Shown here: piece by piece, positions 8,099-17,400 of the stretch
Numbering within the stretch: position 1 is the first letter of the stretch
How the letters are laid out: every line of letters starts with the position of its first letter
NCBI RefSeq assembly: GCF_025960985.1
Contig: NZ_JAOQMX010000003.1
Location: 62,001-126,000 of the forward strand
Length of the DNA: 64,000 bases
Source of the DNA: Flavobacterium psychraerolatum
GTDB lineage: Bacteria > Bacteroidota > Bacteroidia > Flavobacteriales > Flavobacteriaceae
Reading direction: 5' to 3'
Position numbers and translations under genes: made by a program
Notes under the pieces: model-generated
The model's input: the letters and a program-made list of their open reading frames with translations, nothing else
Databases searched by the model: none
Told to the model about the DNA's origin: nothing

Positions 8099-9493
8099 CT
8101 ACATCAACTCTCTTGGATCTGTCAATTTTCCGGTAACTGCTGCTGCTGCTGCCATGATAGGAGATGCTAGCAAAGTTCTTGAACCTGGACCTTGACGACC
8201 TTCGAAGTTTCTGTTTGAGGTACTTACTGCATATTTTCCAGCTGGTACTTTATCATCGTTCATTGCTAAACAAGCAGAACAACCTGGTTGACGTAAAACG
8301 AAACCAGCTTCAGTAAGAATATCTAATAATCCTTCTTCTTTGATTTGCGCTTCTACAACGTGAGATCCTGGAACTAACCAAGCGGTAACGTTATCTGCTT
8401 TTTTACGACCTTTTACAATTTCTGTAAAGGCTCTAAAATCTTCGATACGTCCGTTGGTACAACTTCCCAAGAAAACGTAGTCAATTGTTTTACCAATCAT
8501 TACATCATCCTCGCTGAAGCCCATATAAGCTAACGATTTTTTGTAAGTCTCAGCACCACCTTCAACTTGGTTTGCAGAAGGAATGTGCTTAGATATACCA
8601 ATTCCCATACCTGGATTTGTTCCGTAAGTAATCATTGGCTCGATATCTTCAGCTTTGATATTTAATTCAGCATCAAATATTGCATCAGCATCTGTTTTCA
8701 ACGTTTTCCAGTATGCTACTGCTTTTGTCCAAGCTTCTCCTTTAGGAGCATGTAATCTACCTTCTAAATAATCAAATGTTTTTTGGTCAGGAGCGATCAT
8801 ACCACCACGAGCACCCATTTCGATAGAAAGGTTACAAACAGTCATACGTCCTTCCATTGTCATTTCTTCAAAAACGTTTCCAGCGTACTCAGCAAAATAA
8901 CCAGTACCTCCAGAAGTTGTTAATTGAGCAATGATATAAAGTGCAACATCTTTTGGCCCCACACCTTTACTCAAAGTTCCATTTACGCTGATACGCATTT
9001 TCTTTGGTTTAGGTTGCATGATACATTGAGTAGAAAGTACCATCTCTACCTCTGAAGTTCCGATTCCAAAAGCAATCGCTCCAAAAGCACCGTGAGTTGA
9101 TGTATGTGAATCACCACAAACAATAGTTGCACCCGGTAATGTAATTCCGTTTTCTGGACCTACAACGTGTACAATTCCGTTTTTTTGGTGCCCTAATCCC
9201 CAGTGTGAAATACCGTATTCAGCTGAATTATCTTCTAATGCTTGTAATTGATTAGCAGACAGTTTATCCTCAACAGGTAAATGCTGGTTGATTGTAGGCG
9301 TATTGTGATCTGCTGTAGCGAAAGTACGCTCAGGGTATAAAACGGTAACACCTCTAGATTTTAAACCTAAGAAAGCCACAGGACTTGTTACTTCATGGAT
9401 GAAATGACGGTCAATAAAAAACACATCTGGTCCATCTTCAATTTTACGCACCACGTGCGAATCCCATACTTTGTCAAATAATGTAGTACTCAT
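8099..9493 (-). CDS. leuC: 3-isopropylmalate dehydratase large subunit
   Basis: 464 residues, normal for bacterial LeuC. It is an aconitase-fold [4Fe-4S] enzyme working with LeuD in leucine synthesis. Visible are the cluster ligands in [13 protein letters not shown] and GCSACLAMN, plus [12 protein letters not shown] and the start [13 protein letters not shown]. First gene of the minus-strand leu cluster; the 897-bp divergent gap upstream presumably holds its promoter. The stop codon is only 12 bp from the first 8-bp repeat unit of the nuclease cassette. Confidence 0.97.
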   Translation of the reverse strand: MSTTLFDKVWDSHVVRKIEDGPDVFFIDRHFIHEVTSPVAFLGLKSRGVTVLYPERTFATADHNTPTINQHLPVEDKLSANQLQALEDNSAEYGISHWGLGHQKNGIVHVVGPENGITLPGATIVCGDSHTSTHGAFGAIAFGIGTSEVEMVLSTQCIMQPKPKKMRISVNGTLSKGVGPKDVALYIIAQLTTSGGTGYFAEYAGNVFEEMTMEGRMTVCNLSIEMGARGGMIAPDQKTFDYLEGRLHAPKGEAWTKAVAYWKTLKTDADAIFDAELNIKAEDIEPMITYGTNPGMGIGISKHIPSANQVEGGAETYKKSLAYMGFSEDDVMIGKTIDYVFLGSCTNGRIEDFRAFTEIVKGRKKADNVTAWLVPGSHVVEAQIKEEGLLDILTEAGFVLRQPGCSACLAMNDDKVPAGKYAVSTSNRNFEGRQGPGSRTLLASPIMAAAAAVTGKLTDPRELM

Positions 9494-10079
9494 TTTTACT
9501 GTTTTTTAAGTGTAATTCTATTCACAATACCAGTTAATGAACTGTAATTGCTATAACAAGAAAACAAAACTACTAAAAAGAAATATAAGAGGTTATTACA
9601 ATTATTGATTATATACGATACCCAAAACGCTTTTGAACTAAAATCCAACTTATTTTGATTGGTTTACAGTTTTAAAACTCATTTTTCTTTCAACAGCAAG
9701 TCGTCAAAATACAACATAGATTTCGGCTATTTTATTTTCGATAATAAATATGATATTCTTATCCATTATCTTAAAAAACTTTAAATAAAGTAACAAAAAA
9801 TTAAAAATAGCACTTCTTACAGATAATTATACTTTCATTTTACAAAAATGAAGAAGGTATACCAGTATTCCTTTCGATAAAAATTTTAATCGAATACCCC
9901 TGTTTTCGACTAAAAAAACAGCCCGAAATACTACCGAAATACTACGACATCCAAAAAGAAATATGTTTTATTCTTTAGCACCGCGCTATCTACCCTTTAC
10001 CAAAAAAACTTCTTTAAAATTGGATCTATATTTAGTTATAACATGTAGATATAGCCTTTCACTTCAAACGGATAAAAAA

Positions 10080-10109
10080 CTCATGACACTAAAACGGGAT
10101 CTCATGACA
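10080..10109. promoter_or_regulatory. 21-bp-spaced direct repeat CTCATGACA
   Basis: CTCATGACA occurs at 10080-10088 and 10101-10109, a 21-bp (two helical turns) period. Its complement, TGTCATGAG, resembles the ATATGTCyGAATGGG repeats at 11581-11616, also 21 bp apart, so both may be half-sites of the AraC-family protein encoded between them. Confidence 0.4.
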
Positions 10110-10265
10110 TATTTCTAAGAAAATTAAAAAATCAACAATTAATTTTACGAGATAATATTTTTCCAATTAACTGAACCTTTTAAACACTAGTAGTATTGTG
10201 CAGTATATTTAGCTTTACGAAACATAAAAATAGAGCCTCTTTCTAAAAAAAGGGATATACTTTTT

Positions 10266-10273
10266 TATTTTTG
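10266..10273 (+). promoter_or_regulatory. candidate -7 element for the AraC gene
   Basis: TATTTTTG matches the Bacteroidota TAnnTTTG -7 consensus and would give a 5' leader of about 110 nt. No good -33 TTTG is seen upstream. Confidence 0.3.
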
Positions 10274-10390
10274 CATGAATTTCGTTAATTTACATCGGAA
10301 TTTGAAACATACAGAAACGACACCAACTAACTGAATTAAAACAGCTTAGTAAATAGAATACCTAAATACCACAAATCACTGACTATTGAT

Positions 10391-11461
10391 ATGAACATTA
10401 CCAAATGGCTTCAATTTATAAAACCCAATGTAAACTTCTACAAAGATGGATTTTTTGAATTTCCGTTCTTAGCCAATTCTCCTCAATTAATGATTGAGTC
10501 AACTATCAAAACGCCACTGAGCAGACACGTTCCTGAGGAACAAACCGTTTATAGAAATAACCCCTTTACCAAAGGTGAAATGCGTTACCGAGAAATTGAT
10601 GAGGGTTTATGGCTCACCATTTCGACTATCGAATTCAAACAAAATACCCTGATTAAATCGGTTTATGCCGAAGGAATTCCAAGCGAATATTATACCCTTA
10701 CCTTCACTATTTTCGAAAGTGACGTGATGCTAAGCAATACCTTTCTAGACAAGATTCCGTTTCAAAATAAATTTTGGGGCTTTAAGAAACCAGGAACTGA
10801 TGTTGGGGCTTATTTCTATAAAGGTTCCAAATGCCAATTTTACATCTATCACTTCAGTCCCGATTGGATTAAAAAGCACATACCTTTTGACAAATTAGAC
10901 AATAGCATTCCGTTCAAGAGATTTTTAGATTCAGACAAAGGATTTATATCCTACCAAGATATTGTGCCAAATGCAGAGGAACTATCACATGCCATTTTAC
11001 ATAAATTCAAAACTTTTAATTATGATGTGTTTAGTGAAACCTTATTGAAGGCAGAAACCTTAACCTTAGTCACTTCTTTTTTCAAAAATGCTTTCACCGA
11101 TTTGCGTACACAAGATTACAACACAAAAGAATCCATAGATTATCAAAAAATGGCCAAATGTGAGCGCTTGATTTCTTTAAATTTTTCAAAACCTTTTAAC
11201 GGAATTGATGAACTAGCAGAACGTGTAAATCTTTCGACCTCAAAACTGAAGAAGGATTTCAAAATGGTTTACGGAAGTTCCATCTTGCAGTACCATATTG
11301 ACAAAAAAATGCAATTTGCGATGAATTTGCTATCGACCACTGATATGCAAATAAAAGAAATAGCCCAAGAAGTAGGATATGACAGCCCAAGCAAATTTAG
11401 TGCTGCATTCAAAAAGAAATTTGATAAACTACCTTCCGATATTCGACCAGAAAATAGTTGA
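10391..11461 (+). CDS. AraC family transcriptional regulator
   Basis: 356 residues: a roughly 230-residue N-terminal domain without a recognised ligand pocket and a C-terminal double helix-turn-helix (FNGIDELAERVNLSTSKLKKDF... and IKEIAQEVGYDSPSKFSAAFKKKF). The arrangement resembles PchR-like AraC proteins. A terminator follows at once. The next gene, a LamG/T9SS secreted protein, has 21-bp-spaced direct repeats upstream of its -7 element, so it is the best target candidate. Direction (activator or repressor) and ligand are unknown. Confidence 0.9.
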   Translation: MNITKWLQFIKPNVNFYKDGFFEFPFLANSPQLMIESTIKTPLSRHVPEEQTVYRNNPFTKGEMRYREIDEGLWLTISTIEFKQNTLIKSVYAEGIPSEYYTLTFTIFESDVMLSNTFLDKIPFQNKFWGFKKPGTDVGAYFYKGSKCQFYIYHFSPDWIKKHIPFDKLDNSIPFKRFLDSDKGFISYQDIVPNAEELSHAILHKFKTFNYDVFSETLLKAETLTLVTSFFKNAFTDLRTQDYNTKESIDYQKMAKCERLISLNFSKPFNGIDELAERVNLSTSKLKKDFKMVYGSSILQYHIDKKMQFAMNLLSTTDMQIKEIAQEVGYDSPSKFSAAFKKKFDKLPSDIRPENS

Positions 11462-11494
11462 TTTTAAAGCACTTTCATTTTAAAAACCAAATCT

Positions 11495-11522
11495 AAACCA
11501 TAGCCATTCGCTATGGTTTTTT
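11495..11522 (+). terminator. intrinsic terminator after the AraC gene
   Basis: Perfect 10-bp stem AAACCATAGC/GCTATGGTTT (11495-11504, 11510-11519), 5-nt loop, then a T-run. It separates the regulator from the LamG gene. Confidence 0.85.
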
Positions 11523-11580
11523 TATACAAATGAACGAAAAAACCGCACTTAGCCCGATTAATATGCATTTTATCGGTAAA

Positions 11581-11616
11581 ATATGTCTGAATGGGCTATC
11601 GATATGTCCGAATGGG
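11581..11616 (+). promoter_or_regulatory. candidate AraC operator, two direct half-sites
   Basis: ATATGTCTGAATGGG (11581-11595) and ATATGTCCGAATGGG (11602-11616) differ at one base and are 21 bp apart. The downstream copy ends 24 bp before a TACATTTG -7 element, close to where an activator would touch the -33 region. Confidence 0.55.
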
Positions 11617-11640
11617 ATAGTAAAAATAATAACCATCAAA

Positions 11641-11648
11641 TACATTTG
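11641..11648 (+). promoter_or_regulatory. -7 promoter element of the LamG gene
   Basis: TACATTTG is an exact TAnnTTTG match, 34 bp before the ATG. No consensus -33 TTTG is present at the usual distance, consistent with activator dependence. Confidence 0.5.
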
Positions 11649-11681
11649 TAGCAAATAAAATTAACGTCAAATAAAATTATT

Positions 11682-14021
11682 ATGAAACAAAATTATTTCT
11701 TAATCACATTTTTCCTTCTGATTTTCAATCAAGGATACTGCACTTACTATTTTCAGATATCAAGCCTAGACCCTTTAAATGGCGGACAAACTTATGAACT
11801 TAATCAAGCCGCAAACAACCTTAGCTTCAACATCAATTACTTAGGTTGCGGGACTTCAAAACCTCAAGTTGCAACACAATACACCCTAACTTGGTATGTA
11901 AACACAGTTAACTCAACAGTTGGAGGAACTGCCTTGTCATCATCCAATCAAACAACCGTGGCACAATATAATTTAGCAGATATCAAAACTCTTACTCCAA
12001 ATACCACACAAGTAGGAACATATTATTATTACGCTATAGTATCAAATCCATCAATGTCAACTTGTGGATTCTCTGGTAGTTTAGCAACAACAATTCAAAG
12101 AGTCGATGTTACGCAACCTGCAACACATTTAAATTTTGATGGGGTTAATGATTATGTTAATATTAATAATTCAAGTTCTTTACAATTTGGTACTAATGAT
12201 GTAACCTTAGAAGCAACAATTAAACTTGATGGATTACAAAAAAATTTCAGTGGCTTAATTTCAAAAGCAAATAATTCAGGCCTTTTTACAGGGTTTCAAT
12301 GGGTCGTTAATGGTGATCAATTGTATATAGAATTTGGTCAAAATGCTGTAGTATTTGGGTCTGGAACAACTCATTTAAATGACAACTTATGGCATCATGT
12401 GGCTTGTGTCATCAATAGAACTTCAAGCACAATAAGCTTTTATGTAGATGGAAAGTTAGATGGTACAACTTCTTTTAGTTCAAGTTATAACATAACATCA
12501 ACAAGACCACTATTAATTGGAACAAGTAGATTAACAGATGTTTTTTTTAAAGGAAATATTGATGAAGTTCGCATTTGGAATACTGCAAGAACTATAGAGC
12601 AATTAAATGCTTCAAAAAACTGTGAATTACAAGGAAATGAAGCTGGTTTAGTTTCTTATTACAAATTCGATCAAGGTATTAATGCTGAAAACAATACTGG
12701 CAATACCACTTTGATTGACGCAACCACTACTGGTAATACGGGAACATTAACCAATTTTGCATTAACGGGTACAACATCCAACTGGTTAGCTGGATCACCT
12801 GTCATTACAGGTTCAATTATACCTTCATCGCCTACTGTAACAACACCTATTACATACAATAAAGGGGCTACAGCAACAGCATTAACAGCTACAACAGGCA
12901 CAAATGGCACAGGTTTATTATGGTATATTGTTGCAACTGGTGGATCTGGATCAACAACTGCAACTACTCCAAGTACTGCAACTGCAGGAAGTACATCTTA
13001 CTGGGTTTCTAGTACAAATGCAAACGGATGCGAAAGTGCTAGAACTGAAATTATTGTTAAGATTAATGCCGCTGCTACTCACTTAAATTTTGATGGGGTT
13101 AATGATTATGCTGAAATTCCAGCTGGAATAAATATTTCAAATTCCTCTTTTACAATAGAATTTTACGTTAAACGTACGTTAAGCAACACTAATGATTATG
13201 TTTTTAATCAAGGGTACTACTATACTAACAATAACCTACATATTGGTTTTAGAGATAACAATAATTTTCTATTTGCATTTTACAACAATGACTTAAACGT
13301 TTCAGATGTTAATTACATTTCAGATAATGCATGGCATCAATGGACTTGTGTTTACAACATAACTACTGGTTCTAGAGAAGTATATCAAGATGGAATTTTA
13401 GTAGGTTCCCAAACAGGTGTAGCACCTTATACAGGTAATGGATCTCTTCAAATAGGATCCCAAGGTAATTACCAGCACTTTTATGATGGTAGTATTGATG
13501 ACATTCGTATTTGGAATACGGCCCGAACTGCAGAGCAAATTAATGCGACAAAAAACTGTGAATTACAAGGAAACGAAGTTGGTTTAGTATCTTACTATAA
13601 ATTCAATCAAGGTATTGATTCTGCAAATAATGCTGGAATTACAACATTAACAGATGCTACTGCACATGCAAATAATGGTACAATATCAAACTTCGCCTTA
13701 GCAGGAGCAACAAGCAACTGGCTGGCAGGTTCACCAATTATTACAGGAGTTACATGTTCAACACTAAGTACTAAATCATTCACAAAATCCAACAGTATAA
13801 AAGTATTCCCGAATCCTACTAGAAATAACGTAACAATTGAAGCTAGTACTATGGAAAACGCAACTATTCAAGTATCTGATATTGCTGGAAGAACATTTAT
13901 ATCTAAAAATATTTCTGAAACTTCAAATACTATTGATCTTTCACAATTGCAACAAGGTGTTTATATTTTCAAAGTCAAAACAAAAGACGGAGAATCAGTA
14001 ACTAAAGTTGTCAAACAATAA
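11682..14021 (+). CDS. LamG-domain T9SS-secreted protein
   Basis: 779 residues. Signal peptide (about 1-20), an N-terminal Ig-like region, a first LamG/concanavalin-like domain from about residue 148 (THLNFDGVNDYV ... IDEVRIWNTART), an Ig-like T9SS spacer (about 376-460, ITYNKGATATALTATTG, SYWVSSTNANGCES), a second LamG domain from about 466 and a type A T9SS sorting domain (about 703-779, VFPNPTRNNVTI ... GVYIFKVKT). The two LamG domains share the motifs LNFDGVNDY and ELQGNE. LamG domains usually bind glycans or surface partners, so this is a probable cell-surface adhesin or binding protein. Preceded by candidate AraC half-sites and a -7 element. Confidence 0.88.
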   Translation: MKQNYFLITFFLLIFNQGYCTYYFQISSLDPLNGGQTYELNQAANNLSFNINYLGCGTSKPQVATQYTLTWYVNTVNSTVGGTALSSSNQTTVAQYNLADIKTLTPNTTQVGTYYYYAIVSNPSMSTCGFSGSLATTIQRVDVTQPATHLNFDGVNDYVNINNSSSLQFGTNDVTLEATIKLDGLQKNFSGLISKANNSGLFTGFQWVVNGDQLYIEFGQNAVVFGSGTTHLNDNLWHHVACVINRTSSTISFYVDGKLDGTTSFSSSYNITSTRPLLIGTSRLTDVFFKGNIDEVRIWNTARTIEQLNASKNCELQGNEAGLVSYYKFDQGINAENNTGNTTLIDATTTGNTGTLTNFALTGTTSNWLAGSPVITGSIIPSSPTVTTPITYNKGATATALTATTGTNGTGLLWYIVATGGSGSTTATTPSTATAGSTSYWVSSTNANGCESARTEIIVKINAAATHLNFDGVNDYAEIPAGINISNSSFTIEFYVKRTLSNTNDYVFNQGYYYTNNNLHIGFRDNNNFLFAFYNNDLNVSDVNYISDNAWHQWTCVYNITTGSREVYQDGILVGSQTGVAPYTGNGSLQIGSQGNYQHFYDGSIDDIRIWNTARTAEQINATKNCELQGNEVGLVSYYKFNQGIDSANNAGITTLTDATAHANNGTISNFALAGATSNWLAGSPIITGVTCSTLSTKSFTKSNSIKVFPNPTRNNVTIEASTMENATIQVSDIAGRTFISKNISETSNTIDLSQLQQGVYIFKVKTKDGESVTKVVKQ

Positions 14022-14058
14022 TTTTACACTTCAATTTTCTCTGAAATAGTAACAAAGC

Positions 14059-14095
14059 AACCCTGCTAGAGTTTTAAACTTTAGCGGGGTTTTTT
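14059..14095 (+). terminator. intrinsic terminator after the LamG gene
   Basis: Imperfect stem-loop beginning AACCCTGCTA and ending TTAGCGGGGTT, followed by TTTTT, 38 bp after the stop codon. The 300-bp stretch between it and dnaE is AT-rich with no gene, ending in a hairpin repeat. Confidence 0.8.
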
Positions 14096-14388
14096 AATAC
14101 GATTTGGTCGCTCATGCGAAACTGATAAAAGTAATCCGCCGCAGCGGAGCAAATAGCAGAACAGCATTAAAAAAGGTGCTTTGTAACTGCAAAATACATT
14201 GAAACCCGCTTTTTACCCTAGCCACGAAGCTTCTTGATACACCAATTAGGAAGCGCTAATTTTTGTTGATAAATTCCCTTTCGAATCGCTAAAAAATTCG
14301 CTAAATTTGACATTCATTTTTTTGGACTTTTACTAATCTTAAAGTGTTAAAAACCCGCAAAATACACAGTCAAAATCTAAGCGATTTT

Positions 14389-14424
14389 GGCCCCCTTTCC
14401 TTTGGAGAGGGTTGGGAAGAGGAT
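14389..14424. repeat. CCCTTTCC/GGAGAGGG hairpin repeat before dnaE
   Basis: A G+C-rich block with hairpin CCCTTTCC-TTT-GGAGAGGG (14393-14411) and a GGGAAGAGGA tail. It differs from the 41-bp repeat of the restriction island but has the same stem-TTT/AAA-stem style. It ends 2 bp before the dnaE ATG, so the dnaE leader and a GGAAGAGGA Shine-Dalgarno-like stretch are supplied by the repeat. I recall similar blocks elsewhere in Flavobacterium genomes. Confidence 0.55.
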
Positions 14425-14426
14425 TT

Positions 14427-17400
14427 ATGTACTTAATATTCGATACCGAAACTACAGGATTACCAAAGCGTTGGGACGCACCCATCACCGATTCGGCTAA
14501 CTGGCCGCGTTGTATTCAGATTGCATGGCAATTGCACGATGAGATGGGAAAACTTATCGAACACCAAGATTATTTGGTGCAGCCTGACGGATTCAACATT
14601 CCGTATGATGCTGAGCGTATTCACGGGATTTCGACCGAGCTGGCGCAGCATGACGGAATTCCGTTGGCTGAGGTTTTGGAGAAATTCAATATTGCTTTGG
14701 GTAAAGCCAAATTTATTGTGGGTCAAAATCTAGGTTTTGACGTGAATATTATGGGAGCCGAATTCCACCGACTTTCAGTTGAAAGTCCGATGGCTTCGAT
14801 GCCGGTTTTAGACACTTGTACTGAGGTTACTGCCTCTTTGCTAAAACTACCCGGAGGTCGTGGTGGAAAATTCAAGCTACCAACCTTAACCGAGTTACAC
14901 CAATATTTATTCAACGTTCCCTTTGGCGAAGCGCACAACGCGACTGCCGATGTGGAGGCAACGACCCGTTGTTTTTTAGAATTAATTCGAAAAGAAATTT
15001 TCACCAAAGAAGAGCTAGATGTTCCTGGTTCCTACTTTGTAGATTTTCAAAATAAAAATCCAAGAGAGATTCAGCTCATTGGATTAAAACACATCAACCT
15101 CAAACAAGCTTCGGATAAAATTCGTCAGCAATTTGGGGAAACAACAACGCAAACCGTTTCAAAGCAGGAACTAAACGAGAACAAAGCGGTTTTGACCGAT
15201 GTGCCTTATGCGCATTTGCACAATCATACCCAATTTTCGGTATTGCAGTCAACAATTGGTGTCGCCGATATTGTAAAAGCTACAGCAAAATTCAAAATGC
15301 CAGCGGTTGCAATGACCGACACGGCCAATATGATGGGAGCTTTTCACTTTGTGAGTGCGGTAATGAACCATACCAAAGCAGCTAAAGCCAAAAACGCAGC
15401 TTTAATTGAAAATGGTGAAGAACCAACCGAAACTGAAATCAAACCGATTGTGGGATTGGAGTTCAATATTTGTGAAAACCATAAAGACAAATCCAAAAAA
15501 GACAATGGCTACCAAGTGGTCTTTTTAGCCAAAAACAAAAATGGATATCACAACTTGGCCAAAATGGCGTCTATTGCCAATATTGATGGTTTCTATTATG
15601 TACCTCGTATTGACAAGAAATTAGTCGAAAAATACAAGGAAGACATCATGGTTTTGTCTGGAAATTTATACGGAGAAATTCCGGGTAAGATTTTGAACTT
15701 AGGAGAAAACCAAGCAGAAGAAGCCTTGATTTGGTGGAAGGAGCAATTTGGTGCTGACCTCTATCTCGAAATCATGCGTCACAACCAAGAGGACGAGAAT
15801 CGTGTCAATAAAACTTTGATTGCATTTGCTCGAAAACACGATGTCAAATTAATTGCAACCAACAATACCTATTACGTAAATAAAGAAGATGCCAATGCAC
15901 ACGATATTTTGTTGTGTGTAAAAGACGGAGAAAAACAAGCCACACCAATTGGGCGTGGTCGTGGTTATCGTTATGGTTTGCCCAATCAAGAATACTATTA
16001 CAAATCGGGTGACGAAATGAAGCAATTGTTTGCTGATTTACCTGATGCAATTATCAACATACAAGAAATTGTAGACAAGGTCGAGGCTTACTCCTTGTAC
16101 CGAGATGTATTGCTACCTAAATATGATATTCCGCAAGAATTTGTCGACCCCGAAGATGATGTTGACAATGGGGTTCGTGGAGAAAACGCTTATTTGCGTG
16201 ACCTGACCATGGTCGGTGCAAAAAAACGATATGGCGAAATAACCGAATCGATTCAGGAACGTCTTGATTTTGAATTATTAACCATTTCGAACTCAGGTTA
16301 TCCTGGTTATTTCTTGATTGTACAGGATTTCATTGCCAAGGCTAGAGAGATGGATGTTTCTGTAGGACCTGGGCGTGGATCGGCTGCGGGTTCTGCCGTG
16401 GCGTATTGTCTCGGAATTACGAATATTGACCCCATTAAGTACGACTTGCTTTTTGAGCGTTTCTTGAATCCCGATCGTGTATCCATGCCCGATATTGATA
16501 TCGATTTTGATGATGAGGGTCGTGGTCGCGTTATGGATTATGTAATCAAAAAATACGGAGCCAATCAGGTAGCACAAATTATCACTTATGGTAAGATGGC
16601 AACCAAATCGGCAATTCGTGATACGGCGCGTGTCCTGGATCTACCGTTATTTGAAGCTGATAGAATTGCAAAACTGATTCCGGCCATGATGCCCGGAAAA
16701 TGGAATCTAGCGCGTTTCCTTTCCGAATCTGAAGATGATGTTCGAAAAGCATTGAAAGGTCCGGACGAATTTGACTTGGTCAAAGAATTAATAGCCATTG
16801 CCAACGGAGATGATTTGGCTGCCGAAACGATTCAGCAAGCAAAAATCCTCGAAGGCTCGATGCGTAACACGGGTATTCACGCGTGTGGAGTGATCATCAC
16901 CCCATCGGATATTACCAATTATGTTCCAGTTACAACAGCAAAGGATTCCGATTTATACGTAACCCAATTTGACAACTCCGTGGCCGAAAGTGCTGGATTG
17001 TTAAAAATGGACTTTTTGGGTCTGAAGACCCTTACCCTGATAAAAGACACCGTTAAACTGGTCAAATATAGAAACGGAATAACGCTCGATCCCGACACCT
17101 TCCCTATTGATGATGTCAAGACGTATGAGCTCTTTCAGCGCGGAGAAACAGTTGGAATCTTCCAATACGAGTCACCCGGAATGCAGAAATACATGAAGGA
17201 ATTAAAACCCACGGTTTTTGGAGATTTAATTGCCATGAATGCCTTGTATCGTCCGGGACCTTTAGAATATATTCCTTCTTTCGTTCGACGAAAAAATGGC
17301 GAAGAAGAAATCAAATACGATCTAGATGCCTGCGAAGAATACCTTGGAGAAACCTACGGAATTACCGTTTACCAAGAGCAGGTGATGCTTTTGTCTCAAT

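Larger units (their letters stand above)
9494..10390. other. long divergent intergenic region, leuC / AraC gene
   Basis: 897 AT-rich bases without a convincing gene. It holds a pair of 9-bp direct repeats at 10080-10109 and weak TAnnTTTG -7 matches for leuC (minus strand, 9565-9572) and for the AraC gene (plus strand, 10266-10273). No leucine-rich leader peptide or T-box-like structure was recognised. Confidence 0.5.

Noticed and set aside
9494..10390. Leucine attenuator or leader peptide upstream of leuC
   Set aside because: No short Leu-rich frame with terminator/antiterminator hairpins was found.
14412..14426. TTG start giving dnaE five extra residues
   Set aside because: The extension is encoded by repeat DNA; MYLIFDTETTG is the expected exonuclease N-terminus.
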